Positions 1 through 5,845 of a stretch of DNA of 9,342 bases are shown here, piece by piece (the first letter of the stretch is position 1; the number at the start of each line of letters is the position of its first letter). The position numbers were made by a program, and so were the translations under genes. Where the stretch lies: assembly GCA_946413945.1 (NCBI GenBank), contig CAMKMR010000051.1:1-9342 (forward strand), given 5' to 3'. The notes below the pieces were generated by a model. That model did not search any database and was not told where the DNA came from. It saw only the letters and a program-made list of their open reading frames with translations. This DNA is from an uncultured Lachnospiraceae bacterium. GTDB lineage: Bacteria; Bacillota; Clostridia; Lachnospirales; Lachnospiraceae.

Positions 1-150
1 GGAAATGATCCATCGATAGTCTATCACTGTAACGGGTGAACCCGTCGTAGCCTAAATAATAAATATCTCGGTACGCAGCTCCAAGGCCATGTTCGGTTGT
101 TCATTACTTGCCGGCTCTCACCTTATCCGGTTCTCTGTAAAGCTAGTAAC
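1..150 (-). promoter_or_regulatory. T-box leader (5' part), probably methionine-specific, reading out of the left edge
   Basis: Read on the minus strand this shows the usual order of a T-box leader: an AGAGAA element, a hairpin closed by CCGG and CCGG carrying GGTGAGAG, then CTTGGAGCTGC, then a hairpin GTACC/GGCTAC, then CGACGGG..CCCGTTACAG. These are the conserved stem I and stem II/III landmarks of T-boxes, which sense uncharged tRNA and control aminoacyl-tRNA synthetase or amino-acid genes. Aligning the segment GAAC-ATG-GCCTTGGAG with the known B. subtilis glyQS specifier region puts ATG (complement of 88-90) at the specifier position, suggesting Met-tRNA. The S-turn AGUA normally seen in stem II is degenerate here (TTTA). 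The antiterminator/terminator part with GGTGGTACCGCG and the controlled gene are beyond position 1. The element type is quite sure; the amino acid is less sure. Confidence 0.85.
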
Positions 151-183
151 AACTTACTCTTCCTCTTCATAACTTTGCTATAG

Positions 184-210
184 ACTATAACAGACCATAG
201 TTTTTGTCAA
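184..210 (-). promoter_or_regulatory. Extended -10 promoter of the T-box leader
   Basis: On the minus strand TTGACA (complement of 205-210) is followed after 15 nt by TATAGT (complement of 184-189). The -10 box is preceded by TGT, giving the extended form TGTTATAGT, which can compensate for the short spacer. Transcription would begin near position 177 and run into the T-box. It is the best promoter match upstream of the leader. Confidence 0.65.
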
Positions 211-221
211 TAACAAAAAAA

Positions 222-287
222 CTTGACGGCTTACTTTTCGATTATTTATGTTTTTCGATTATTTATAAAATTTTAGTCTTGACGGCT
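222..287 (+). repeat. Short direct repeats between the T-box promoter and the tetR promoter
   Basis: Two interleaved repeat pairs are visible. CTTGACGGCT occurs at 222-231 and again at 278-287, where it supplies the -35 box of the tetR promoter. TTTTCGATTATTTAT occurs at 235-249 and 252-266, two exact 15-bp copies with a 17-bp period. They may be traces of local duplication of a promoter region or binding sites; nothing in the sequence decides between these. Confidence 0.7.
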
Positions 288-307
288 AATTTAAATTAAC
301 CTAAAAT
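279..307 (+). promoter_or_regulatory. Sigma-A-type promoter of the tetR-oxidoreductase operon
   Basis: TTGACG at 279-284 and TAAAAT at 302-307 are separated by exactly 17 nt, close to the consensus. Transcription would start around 314, leaving an untranslated leader of about 137 nt before the TetR start. A weaker second candidate, TTGGAA (329-334) with TATACT (350-355) and a 15-nt spacer, would shorten that leader and would have the second palindrome over its -35 box. Confidence 0.7.
285..300 (+). promoter_or_regulatory. Operator-like palindrome O1 in the promoter spacer
   Basis: GCTAATT-TA-AATTAAC is a 7-bp inverted repeat with one mismatch around a 2-bp centre. It fills the 17-nt spacer between the -35 and -10 boxes, so a bound dimer would block RNA polymerase directly. 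The same half-site recurs in the second palindrome 39 bp further on, which makes this a likely binding site for the TetR-type repressor encoded just downstream. Confidence 0.65.
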
Positions 308-323
308 CTAACTAAACAACATG

Positions 324-339
324 GCTAATTGGAATTAGC
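324..339 (+). promoter_or_regulatory. Operator-like palindrome O2 in the tetR leader
   Basis: GCTAATT-GG-AATTAGC is a perfect 7-bp inverted repeat around a 2-bp centre, sharing its half-site with O1. Centre-to-centre distance from O1 is 39 bp, so both sites do not fall on exactly the same helical face. It lies just after the predicted transcription start and overlaps the -35 of the possible second promoter. Autoregulation by the TetR protein is the simplest reading. Confidence 0.65.
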
Positions 340-450
340 TTCGGATTTATATACTGATTCTAAATAAGCAAATAAGTAATTCAAAATAGATAAAAACATA
401 ACGGCAGAAATTATTTAGAAGAAATTTGATCAAAAAGAAAGGGGAGTTTG

Positions 451-1071
451 ATGGACACAAAACAGAGGATTCTTGATGAAGCGTTGACGCTCTTTTCTGA
501 AAAGGGCTACGCCAATGTATTTGTAAATGATATAGCAAATAAAGTTGGGATAAAGGCTCCATCATTATATAAGCATTATAAAAATAAGCAGGCTATATTT
601 GATGCCATAATTGAGGAGATGAACCAAAGATTTAAGCAGCAGGCAGAGACCTTAAGTATAGATGGCAGCAATCCTGTGATAGATGCTGAAATATATAAAA
701 AAATGGATGAAGACCATCTGGTTAAACTGGGAAGAGACCTTTTTACTTATTATCTTCATGACAGTTATACAAAGCGTTTTAGAAAGATGCTTACTTTAGA
801 ACAGTTTAAGGATAAAGAACTTGCGAAGGTTTATTCTCAGCAATATTTTGATATGCCGCTTTCTTATCAGGGAATGTTACTTGGAATGCTAGTGGCACAA
901 GGGATACTTGCGGCAGATGACATTTCTGTAATGACACTTCAGTTTTATTCTCCGATATATATGCTGCTTACGGTTTGTGACAGAGAACCTGATAGAGAAA
1001 AGGAAGCACTTAAGATGCTGGAAAAACACATCCGACAATTTGATAAAGTATATGGGAGGACGATAAAATGA
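451..1071 (+). CDS. TetR/AcrR family transcriptional repressor
   Basis: This 206-aa protein has the usual size and layout of the TetR family. Residues 1-46 form the conserved DNA-binding domain (KQRILDEALTLFSEKGY, then DIANKVGIKAPSLYKHYKNK), with the helix-turn-helix at about residues 25-44 and the typical LYKHYKNK recognition-helix end. The remaining ~160 residues are an all-helical ligand-binding and dimerisation domain that is not conserved enough to name an inducer. The ATG at 451 is preferred over the TTG at 448, because GGGGAG at 441-446 leaves a workable 4-nt gap only for the ATG. The last codons overlap the next gene (ATGA at 1068-1071), so the two are co-transcribed and probably translationally coupled. 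Two matching palindromes at and after its promoter suggest it represses its own operon. The inducer is unknown; a quinone, electrophile or drug handled by the reductase is a guess. Confidence 0.9.
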   Translation: MDTKQRILDEALTLFSEKGYANVFVNDIANKVGIKAPSLYKHYKNKQAIFDAIIEEMNQRFKQQAETLSIDGSNPVIDAEIYKKMDEDHLVKLGRDLFTYYLHDSYTKRFRKMLTLEQFKDKELAKVYSQQYFDMPLSYQGMLLGMLVAQGILAADDISVMTLQFYSPIYMLLTVCDREPDREKEALKMLEKHIRQFDKVYGRTIK

Positions 1072-1784
1072 GGATAGTAGTTATAAATGGAACTGAGAAA
1101 CATGGAGTTACATATAAACTTAAAGAGGCATTTCTTGATATATTTAGAGATGATGCAGAGATAACAGAGTTTTATCTCCCAAAGGATTGTCCGAATTTCT
1201 GCTGTGGATGTACCAACTGTTTTCGGGAAAAGGAACATTTGTGTAAGGATGCTGCCTATGTTCAAAAAATAGAGAAAGCCATGTTTGCGGCGGATCTTCT
1301 CATCTTTACATCGCCGGTATATGTTTATCATGCAACTGGAGCAATGAAGGCTATGCTGGATCATTTTGGTTATAGATGGATGCCTCATAGACCTGCTAAG
1401 GAAATGTTTGGCAAACGTGCAGTGATAATCACTCAGTGCCTTGGATCAGGCGTAAAAGAAACTGCAAAGGATATTAAGGACAGCCTTTCATGGTGGGGGA
1501 TCAGCAGTATCAGGGTGTGCAGTTTTAAATTAATGAGTGAGATCGACTGGGAAAAGCTTTCGGATAAAAAGAAAGATAAGATGTTATCAAAACTGAATAG
1601 TGTTGCAGAAAGAATAAAAAAGACAGATTTCACACGACCAGCCAGGACTTCGCTTCTTACTAAAGCAAAATTTTATGTTGTAAGAATGCTGCAGACCAAA
1701 CTTGGAAAAGAGAATCCAGAGTATACAGATTTTAAGTACTGGAAGAAAAATGGATGGCTTGATAAAGAGAGACCTTGGAGATAA
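1068..1784 (+). CDS. Flavodoxin-fold NAD(P)H-dependent FMN oxidoreductase with Cys cluster
   Basis: A 238-aa protein of the NADPH-dependent FMN reductase / flavodoxin-like family. It opens with the flavin-phosphate loop strand MRIVVINGTEKHGVTYKL (residues 1-18) and has the second family motif FTSPVYVYHATGAMKAMLDH (80-99), the usual flavin-contacting SPVY loop. Between them lies a cysteine-rich stretch (C41, C45, C46, C48, C51, C59) of the CxGCxxC type. This recalls the FeS-binding segment of iron-sulfur flavoproteins, although related reductases carry these cysteines without a known cluster. After about residue 180 there is a basic C-terminal tail rich in K, R and aromatic residues. No signal peptide or membrane segment is seen, so it is cytosolic. 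It overlaps the TetR gene by 4 nt and is its most likely target. The substrate cannot be told from sequence. Confidence 0.85.
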   Translation: MRIVVINGTEKHGVTYKLKEAFLDIFRDDAEITEFYLPKDCPNFCCGCTNCFREKEHLCKDAAYVQKIEKAMFAADLLIFTSPVYVYHATGAMKAMLDHFGYRWMPHRPAKEMFGKRAVIITQCLGSGVKETAKDIKDSLSWWGISSIRVCSFKLMSEIDWEKLSDKKKDKMLSKLNSVAERIKKTDFTRPARTSLLTKAKFYVVRMLQTKLGKENPEYTDFKYWKKNGWLDKERPWR

Positions 1785-1828
1785 TATAATTTAAAGTAGA
1801 ATATAACTTAAAGAGAGGAATAGATTAA

Positions 1829-3046
1829 ATGAAAGCATACGAAAGATTATTAAATTACGTAGTTATACATACAACAAGTGATGAAAGTGTAGAGGAGACT
1901 CCTTCTACTAAAAGACAGTTTGATCTTGCGAAAAAGTTAGTTGAGGAGATGAAAGAACTTGGAATTGAAGATGCAGCAGTGGATGAGCATTGTTACGTTA
2001 CAGGCCATATTCCTGCAACTGAAGGCTTAGAAAATGTTCCTTCTATCGGTTTTATCGCTCATTTAGATACAGCTCCTGACTGCTCAGGAGAAAATGTAAA
2101 GCCAGTGATCCATGAAAATTATGATGGGGAAGATTTAGAATTAGGAAATGGCCGTGTCCTTACTAATAAGCTTTTCCCACATTTAAAGAGTCTTAAGGGA
2201 AGAACACTTATCACAACTGACGGAAGCACACTTCTTGGGGCTGATGATAAGGCGGGCGTTGCTGAGATCATGACTCTTTGTGAAGAAGTGATAAATAGTG
2301 ATATGGCTCATGGAAAGATCTCGGTTGCATTTACACCTGATGAAGAAATTGGACATGGGGCTGAATTACTTGATCTTGAAAAATTTGGAGCTGAATTTGC
2401 CTATACTGTTGATGGTGGCGCTGAAAATGAAATCGAGTACGAAAACTTTAATGCAGCGTCTGCAGCCTTTGTAATAAAAGGCGTAAGTGTTCATCCGGGA
2501 GATGCAAAGGATAGAATGGTTAATGCAGCTCTTGTAGCTTGTGAGATTTCTGCTATGTTACCAGCAGCGGAGACTCCTGCTCATACTGAAGAAAGAGAAG
2601 GTTTCTATCATCTTACAGATATCAAGGGAGATGTAGAAAATGCAGAGATCGACTATATCATAAGAGATCATGACTGGGGGCTTTTTGAAGCAAAGCTTTC
2701 GACTCTTCGCCTGATTGAAAAAACAATAAATGAAAAATACGGGGAAGGCACAGTAACCCTTACAATCAATGAGCAGTATAGAAACATGATTGAAAAGATA
2801 AGACCACATATGCATATAGTGGAAACTGCAAAAAAATGTATCAAAGAACAGGGCTTAGAGCCATTAGAAGTACCAGTACGTGGAGGAACTGACGGAGCAA
2901 GACTTTCCTTTAGAGGACTTCCATGCCCAAACCTTGGAACAGCAGGATATGCATTCCACGGACCATTTGAACATATCACAGCTGAAGGAATGGATAAGGT
3001 AGTTGAAATACTTACAGCGATTGTTAAGGAATATAGTGAGAAGTAG
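1829..3046 (+). CDS. pepT: Peptidase T (tripeptide aminopeptidase, M20B)
   Basis: This 405-aa protein is full length for PepT, a cytosolic dizinc enzyme that removes the N-terminal residue from tripeptides and helps recycle amino acids from imported peptides. The family metal and catalytic motifs are in order: HLDTAPD (H78, catalytic D80), GADDKAG (bridging Asp at 139/140), TPDEEIGHG (catalytic and metal Glu at 172/173), VDGG (D195), RGGTDGARLSFRGLPCPN near residue 351, and the final metal His in YAFHGPFEH (H377). The central dimerisation (lid) domain at about 205-320 contains the usual NAA..IKGVSVHPGDAKDRMVN start. AGAGAGG at about 1811-1817 gives a good ribosome-binding site 11 nt before the ATG. 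Only 44 nt separate it from the reductase gene, so read-through is possible, but its function is unrelated. Confidence 0.97.
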   Translation: MKAYERLLNYVVIHTTSDESVEETPSTKRQFDLAKKLVEEMKELGIEDAAVDEHCYVTGHIPATEGLENVPSIGFIAHLDTAPDCSGENVKPVIHENYDGEDLELGNGRVLTNKLFPHLKSLKGRTLITTDGSTLLGADDKAGVAEIMTLCEEVINSDMAHGKISVAFTPDEEIGHGAELLDLEKFGAEFAYTVDGGAENEIEYENFNAASAAFVIKGVSVHPGDAKDRMVNAALVACEISAMLPAAETPAHTEEREGFYHLTDIKGDVENAEIDYIIRDHDWGLFEAKLSTLRLIEKTINEKYGEGTVTLTINEQYRNMIEKIRPHMHIVETAKKCIKEQGLEPLEVPVRGGTDGARLSFRGLPCPNLGTAGYAFHGPFEHITAEGMDKVVEILTAIVKEYSEK

Positions 3047-3097
3047 CAATGTGTAGAGCAGATAGTAGCTATGTAATTGTAAAAATATACACATTGC
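3046..3097 (+). other. Inverted repeat after pepT
   Basis: GCAATGTGT (3046-3054) and ACACATTGC (3089-3097) form a perfect 9-bp inverted repeat around a 34-nt loop, starting on the last base of the pepT stop codon. No T-run follows, so it is not a standard intrinsic terminator. It might stabilise the 3' end of the mRNA or be chance. Confidence 0.35.
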
Positions 3098-3183
3098 AAG
3101 CATCTGTGAGTACAGAAAACAGTAGTTTTTTAGAGTGGCGAATTTAGGTTTACGACTTGTAAAATATATAAGAGGAGTAAGAT

Positions 3184-3801
3184 ATGCTTTCAATTGATAA
3201 TTTTTTATCCAGCAATAATACACGACTTGATCAGCAGTTAAAATTTACAGCAGAGATTGATAAGATGACTTCAATTCTTAGAAGGACAGTACTTATAGAT
3301 CAGAGCAGACGTGAAAATGATGCTGAGCATTCCTGGCATATAGCTGTTATGGCTATGCTTTTTTCTGAATATGCAAAAGAGCATGTGGACATTGGACGCG
3401 TAGTTAAAATGTGCGTTGTCCATGACTTGGTAGAAATATATGCAGGAGATACATTTGCATATGATGCAGCAGGGAACGAAGATAAAGTAGAAAGAGAAAA
3501 GAAAGCAGCGGATAAATTGTTCGGAGAACTGCCCGAGGAACAGGGAAACATGATAAGAGAACTCTGGGAAGAATTTGATGAGATGAAGACATCTGATGCA
3601 AAATATGCTGCCTGCATGGACCGACTCCAGCCTTTCCTTCATAATACTCTTACTGCAGGTCATACCTGGGCTGAGGGCGGAACCAACCGCGCAGTTGTAG
3701 AAAAAAGAATGGCTATAATAAAGGAATTTATGCCAGAAGTATATAAATGGATAGAGGCAAACCTTGACAGGGCTGTAGAAAGCGGCTGGCTGAAGCCTTA
3801 A
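3184..3801 (+). CDS. HD-domain phosphohydrolase (YfbR/HDDC2-like)
   Basis: A 205-aa HD-superfamily protein with the metal ligands in order: ENDAEHSWH (H49), VVHDLVEIYAGD (H80, D81, with E84 and D89) and CMDRLQP (D146). The AEHSWH...HDLVE...GD pattern matches the YfbR/HDDC2 branch, whose characterised members are 5'-deoxynucleotidases, so a nucleotide monophosphate is the likely substrate. Length fits the family and no extra domain or signal peptide is present. AGGAG at 3173-3177 serves the ATG at 3184. A 137-nt gap from pepT suggests separate transcription, though I see no convincing promoter. Substrate specificity is inferred from family only. Confidence 0.88.
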   Translation: MLSIDNFLSSNNTRLDQQLKFTAEIDKMTSILRRTVLIDQSRRENDAEHSWHIAVMAMLFSEYAKEHVDIGRVVKMCVVHDLVEIYAGDTFAYDAAGNEDKVEREKKAADKLFGELPEEQGNMIRELWEEFDEMKTSDAKYAACMDRLQPFLHNTLTAGHTWAEGGTNRAVVEKRMAIIKEFMPEVYKWIEANLDRAVESGWLKP

Positions 3802-3982
3802 CCTAGAAGAGAATCTATCGCAAGTATATAACTTGTTAATCGGTAGGCTTGTTTTACAGTTGAAAGGAAATATTTAGCAAGTCAGGGGAATATTTCACGG
3901 GATAGAAGAATAAAGACATAAAAAATAAAAGATCATATATTATCAAGCTACATTTTAATTAATATATAGCAGGAGGTAATAT

Positions 3983-4594
3983 ATGATAAAAGGGATTGAC
4001 GTAAGTGCCTGGCAGGGAAATATTGACTGGAAAAAAGTAAAAGGATCGGGAATTGAGGCAGTAGTAATAAAGGCCGGTGGAAGTGATGACGGCTTATATA
4101 CTGACAGTAAATGGGAACAAAATTATAAAGAGGCAAAGTCAGCGGGACTTCATGTTGGAGCTTACTATTTTGTTGGAGAGAAATGTATAACTAAAGCAGA
4201 TGGGGAAGCGGATGCAAGAAGATTTCTCGATATGCTTAAAGGAAAACAGCTGGACTTCCCGGTCTATATTGATGTGGAAGCTACAAGCCCTAGTGATAAA
4301 GCAGGTGCTACAGAAGCTGCTGTCGCCTTCCTAGCACTTCTTGAAAAGGCGGGCTACTTTGCAGGCATTTATGCCAGTGAAGTAAGTGGATTTAGAGACA
4401 GGCTTGATGACAGTAAGTTAAAGAAATACTCTCATTGGGTAGCCTGGTATGGAGATGATGAGCCGGCAATCGATTATGGCGGCTGGCAGTATTCAAGTGA
4501 AGGCAGAGTAAATGGAATCGATGGCTATGTGGATCTGGATAAGTTTTTTGACTTTTCAGATACCATAATCAGCGGGGGATTTAATGGATATTAA
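3983..4594 (+). CDS. GH25 family muramidase (lysozyme), without signal peptide
   Basis: A 203-aa protein covering one complete glycoside hydrolase family 25 domain and nothing else. It begins directly with the first strand KGIDVSAWQGNIDW (D6 is the conserved acidic residue), has the catalytic DxE motif in YIDVEA (D97, E99), and ends with GGWQYSS (168-172) and VDLDKF (183-188), all hallmarks of the fold. GH25 enzymes cut the N-acetylmuramate to N-acetylglucosamine bond of peptidoglycan. There is no signal peptide and no cell-wall-binding repeat, as in compact phage endolysins or enzymes exported by another route. No holin or phage gene lies nearby. AGGAGG at 3971-3976 is a strong ribosome-binding site. 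Its closeness to the WXG100-like genes raises the possibility that it clears peptidoglycan for, or is exported by, that system; this is inference. Confidence 0.92.
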   Translation: MIKGIDVSAWQGNIDWKKVKGSGIEAVVIKAGGSDDGLYTDSKWEQNYKEAKSAGLHVGAYYFVGEKCITKADGEADARRFLDMLKGKQLDFPVYIDVEATSPSDKAGATEAAVAFLALLEKAGYFAGIYASEVSGFRDRLDDSKLKKYSHWVAWYGDDEPAIDYGGWQYSSEGRVNGIDGYVDLDKFFDFSDTIISGGFNGY

Positions 4595-4618
4595 TGAACT
4601 ACAACTTTTCTAAAGGTA

Positions 4619-4858
4619 ATGTTTTTTGCTTGTTTCACTATAAAAATTAAAGAAGTAACTATAATAGCTTCTAAAACAGGCGTTTTTGTTCCAAGTGACG
4701 ATTTATATATTGGTAAGACTTAAAAACAGGGAGATGTCATAGGATATATAATACCTGAAGAAAAAGAATATATTTTTACCAATAGTATATAAAGTAGATA
4801 TAGTATTAAATGATAAACCCGATAGTCTGATGCTGGGAATGGAAGGTAGAAATCGTTA
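4619..4858 (+). pseudogene. Decayed remnant with lipoyl/HlyD-adaptor-like features
   Basis: Starting from an ATG at 4619, one frame gives ..IKIKEVTIIASKTG.. and ..VFVPSDDLYIGKT, then a stop (TAA at 4720-4722), then KQGDVIGYIIPEEKEYIFTNSI, then another stop near 4790. Moving one base restores an open stretch ending in VDIVLNDKPDSLMLGMEGR and a TAG at about 4857. The first part looks like a biotinyl/lipoyl-type beta-barrel half (G..V.P...G..KQGDVIGYI). The last part resembles the end of the HlyD-type adaptor beta domain (usual form LrpGM.g.V). The spacing is far too short for a whole adaptor (about 80 codons in all), so it would be an internally deleted, frameshifted fragment. Family identity is tentative. 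No working protein is expected. Confidence 0.4.
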
Positions 4859-4960
4859 GTACTTCAATTTATTTTGGAGTTCTTAAAAAATTGAATAATG
4901 TAATGTCTTATTAAAGTTTACATAAAGAGTATTTTGTTATACATAATTCACAAAGATGGT

Positions 4961-4968
4961 GGGGGGGG
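4961..4968 (+). repeat. G8 homopolymer tract upstream of the riboswitch promoter
   Basis: Eight consecutive G residues stand in otherwise very AT-rich DNA, 23 nt before the -35 box of the next promoter. Poly-G tracts of this length slip during replication and in some bacteria vary promoter strength between cells. Here that role is only a possibility. The stretch between 4859 and 4960 shows no other recognisable feature apart from a weak TTCAATTT/AAATTGAA inverted repeat. Confidence 0.6.
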
Positions 4969-4991
4969 TATATTAATATGTGCTAAAAGTG

Positions 4992-5020
4992 TTGACTTTT
5001 ACACGCTTCTAAAATATACT
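4992..5020 (+). promoter_or_regulatory. Sigma-A-type promoter of the c-di-GMP-controlled unit
   Basis: TTGACT (4992-4997) and TATACT (5015-5020) are spaced by exactly 17 nt, an almost ideal housekeeping promoter. The start would be near 5027, immediately before the riboswitch aptamer, giving a leader of about 195 nt. The strong constitutive look fits control exerted mainly at the riboswitch terminator. Confidence 0.85.
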
Positions 5021-5026
5021 CTAGAC

Positions 5027-5116
5027 ACAAAGTTAACAGTTAGCAAACATAGAGAAATCTATGGACGCAAAGCCAGGAGTCTAAGACATAAAATGTTATG
5101 GCAGTTCGGTTGCAAT
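5027..5116 (+). promoter_or_regulatory. Cyclic-di-GMP riboswitch, class I (GEMM-I)
   Basis: The conserved GEMM-I parts occur in order and at normal spacing. GCAAAC at 5043-5048 is followed by a 6-bp hairpin CATAGA-GAAA-TCTATG with the GAAA tetraloop (5048-5063). The invariant GGACGCAAAGCC lies at 5063-5074. A second hairpin holds the 11-nt tetraloop receptor, TCTAAG (5080-5085) and TATGG (5097-5101), closed by an ACAT/ATGT stem. The 3' core GGTTGC is at 5108-5113. The tetraloop docks in the receptor and the junction binds c-di-GMP; G5043 corresponds to the G of GCAAA that recognises one guanine. Only a short, weak outer P1 helix is visible. The 3' core is shared with the following terminator, so ligand binding should favour read-through into the WXG100-like genes. 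Confidence 0.93.
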
Positions 5117-5146
5117 GATAATTTGATTATTGTTGCAACCTTTTTT
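5108..5146 (+). terminator. Intrinsic terminator, expression platform of the GEMM-I riboswitch
   Basis: GGTTGCAA (5108-5115) pairs with TTGCAACC (5133-5140). The stem continues inward through two G-U pairs to about 15 bp with a TTG loop, followed by six T residues. Its 5' arm contains the GGTTGC that the c-di-GMP aptamer needs, so terminator and aptamer cannot form together. This predicts that c-di-GMP turns expression on. Confidence 0.93.
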
Positions 5147-5220
5147 ATTTATAACTGTCAGCCTGGTTTAAACGCTTCAGTTTACTCGCTAAAAAATATA
5201 TTTATGGAGGTATTGGGAAA

Positions 5221-5514
5221 ATGGCACTTGACGTACGATACGGAGAGATAAGAACAGAAGTCATTGGAAAGTTGGAAAATGAGAAACAGCAGATGGAGGA
5301 GTTACTTGCTAACCTTACAAAGACAGTAAACACACTGCCAACAGTAATGGAAGGTGATGCATTAACAGCATATTTAGCTGAGTATGAAAATATTGTAAAG
5401 AAGATTTATACAAAGCTTAATACAAATCTTGGAGATTTCTCAGCACAGCTTGAAGCGGTATGTGCAGAATTTGAGAAACTTGATTCTGAAATGAATTCAG
5501 AACTTAGCAAGTAA
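5221..5514 (+). CDS. Small helical WXG100-like protein, first of a paralogous pair
   Basis: A 97-aa acidic, all-helical protein with the size and shape of WXG100/ESAT-6-type type VII secretion substrates: a first helix (about 1-37), a turn, and a second helix (about 46-95). At the turn the tryptophan motif is replaced by MEG (43-45) in VMEGDALTAYLAEY; there is no tryptophan in the protein. The end of helix two carries FEKLD (84-88), an FxxxD variant of the YxxxD/E export motif. The sequence aligns with the next gene product around the turn (MEGDALTAY against MEADAATAY), so the two probably arose by duplication and may form a heterodimer. GGAGG at 5206-5210 serves the ATG. It is the first gene behind the c-di-GMP riboswitch. 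The WXG100 assignment rests on shape and local motifs, not on a database match. Confidence 0.72.
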   Translation: MALDVRYGEIRTEVIGKLENEKQQMEELLANLTKTVNTLPTVMEGDALTAYLAEYENIVKKIYTKLNTNLGDFSAQLEAVCAEFEKLDSEMNSELSK

Positions 5515-5535
5515 TCACGGGGAGGAAATTTAAAA

Positions 5536-5835
5536 ATGGCAGAGAGATTAAGAGTAGATTATGTACAGGTTGAAAGCCTTATAACAGATATGAAGTCATG
5601 TGAAGCAAATGTAGAGAATGTCTATGAAGAAATGACAAATACAGTAAGCTCACTTGTTAATAACGGATATATGGAAGCAGATGCAGCAACTGCATACGTA
5701 GAAGAGTTTAAGCAGATGCTTGGACCAGATATTGAAAATCTTTCAGATCTTATTACAAGATTCCACAGCCAGTTATCACAGGTATGTCAGAATTTTGCAG
5801 AAGCTGATTCTAAGCTTGCAAAGATGTTGTTTTAA
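5536..5835 (+). CDS. Small helical WXG100-like protein, second of a paralogous pair
   Basis: A 99-aa protein with the same two-helix layout as its upstream neighbour: helix one about 8-40, a turn at NNGYMEAD (42-49) where YME replaces WXG, and helix two to the C-terminus, ending with FAEAD (87-91) as an FxxxD export-like motif. It shares the M-E-x-D-A-x-T-A-Y core with the preceding protein. A very strong ribosome-binding site, GGGGAGG at 5519-5525, and a 21-nt gap show it belongs to the same transcript. A strong terminator follows within 15 nt, so this two-gene pair is the whole target of the riboswitch unless there is read-through. A secreted heterodimer is the likeliest product. There is no signal peptide, in keeping with type VII rather than Sec export. 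Confidence 0.72.
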   Translation: MAERLRVDYVQVESLITDMKSCEANVENVYEEMTNTVSSLVNNGYMEADAATAYVEEFKQMLGPDIENLSDLITRFHSQLSQVCQNFAEADSKLAKMLF

Positions 5836-5845
5836 TAACTAATAA

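Noticed and set aside
222..266. Direct repeats considered as a CRISPR or iteron array
   Set aside because: Only two copies of each repeat, with 2-bp or irregular spacing, no unique spacers and no cas or replication gene nearby.
448..450. TTG as start of the TetR gene
   Set aside because: It is one base from the Shine-Dalgarno sequence, too close; the adjacent ATG at 451 is better placed.
945..1388. Minus-strand open frames inside the TetR, reductase, pepT and HD genes (for example 945-1388, 2668-3099, 3271-3663)
   Set aside because: They lie opposite strongly supported genes, are rich in C, S, F and Y as expected of antisense reading, and lack recognisable domains.
3802..3982. Intergenic CAAGT-ATATA-ACTTG repeat considered as a terminator or promoter element
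   Set aside because: The stem is only 5 bp, has no T-run, and no paired -35/-10 boxes at acceptable spacing were found in the gap.
4934..5251. Plus-strand open frame of 105 codons
   Set aside because: It runs through the promoter, the c-di-GMP riboswitch and its terminator and overlaps the start of the next gene; its composition is not protein-like and it has no good ribosome-binding site.
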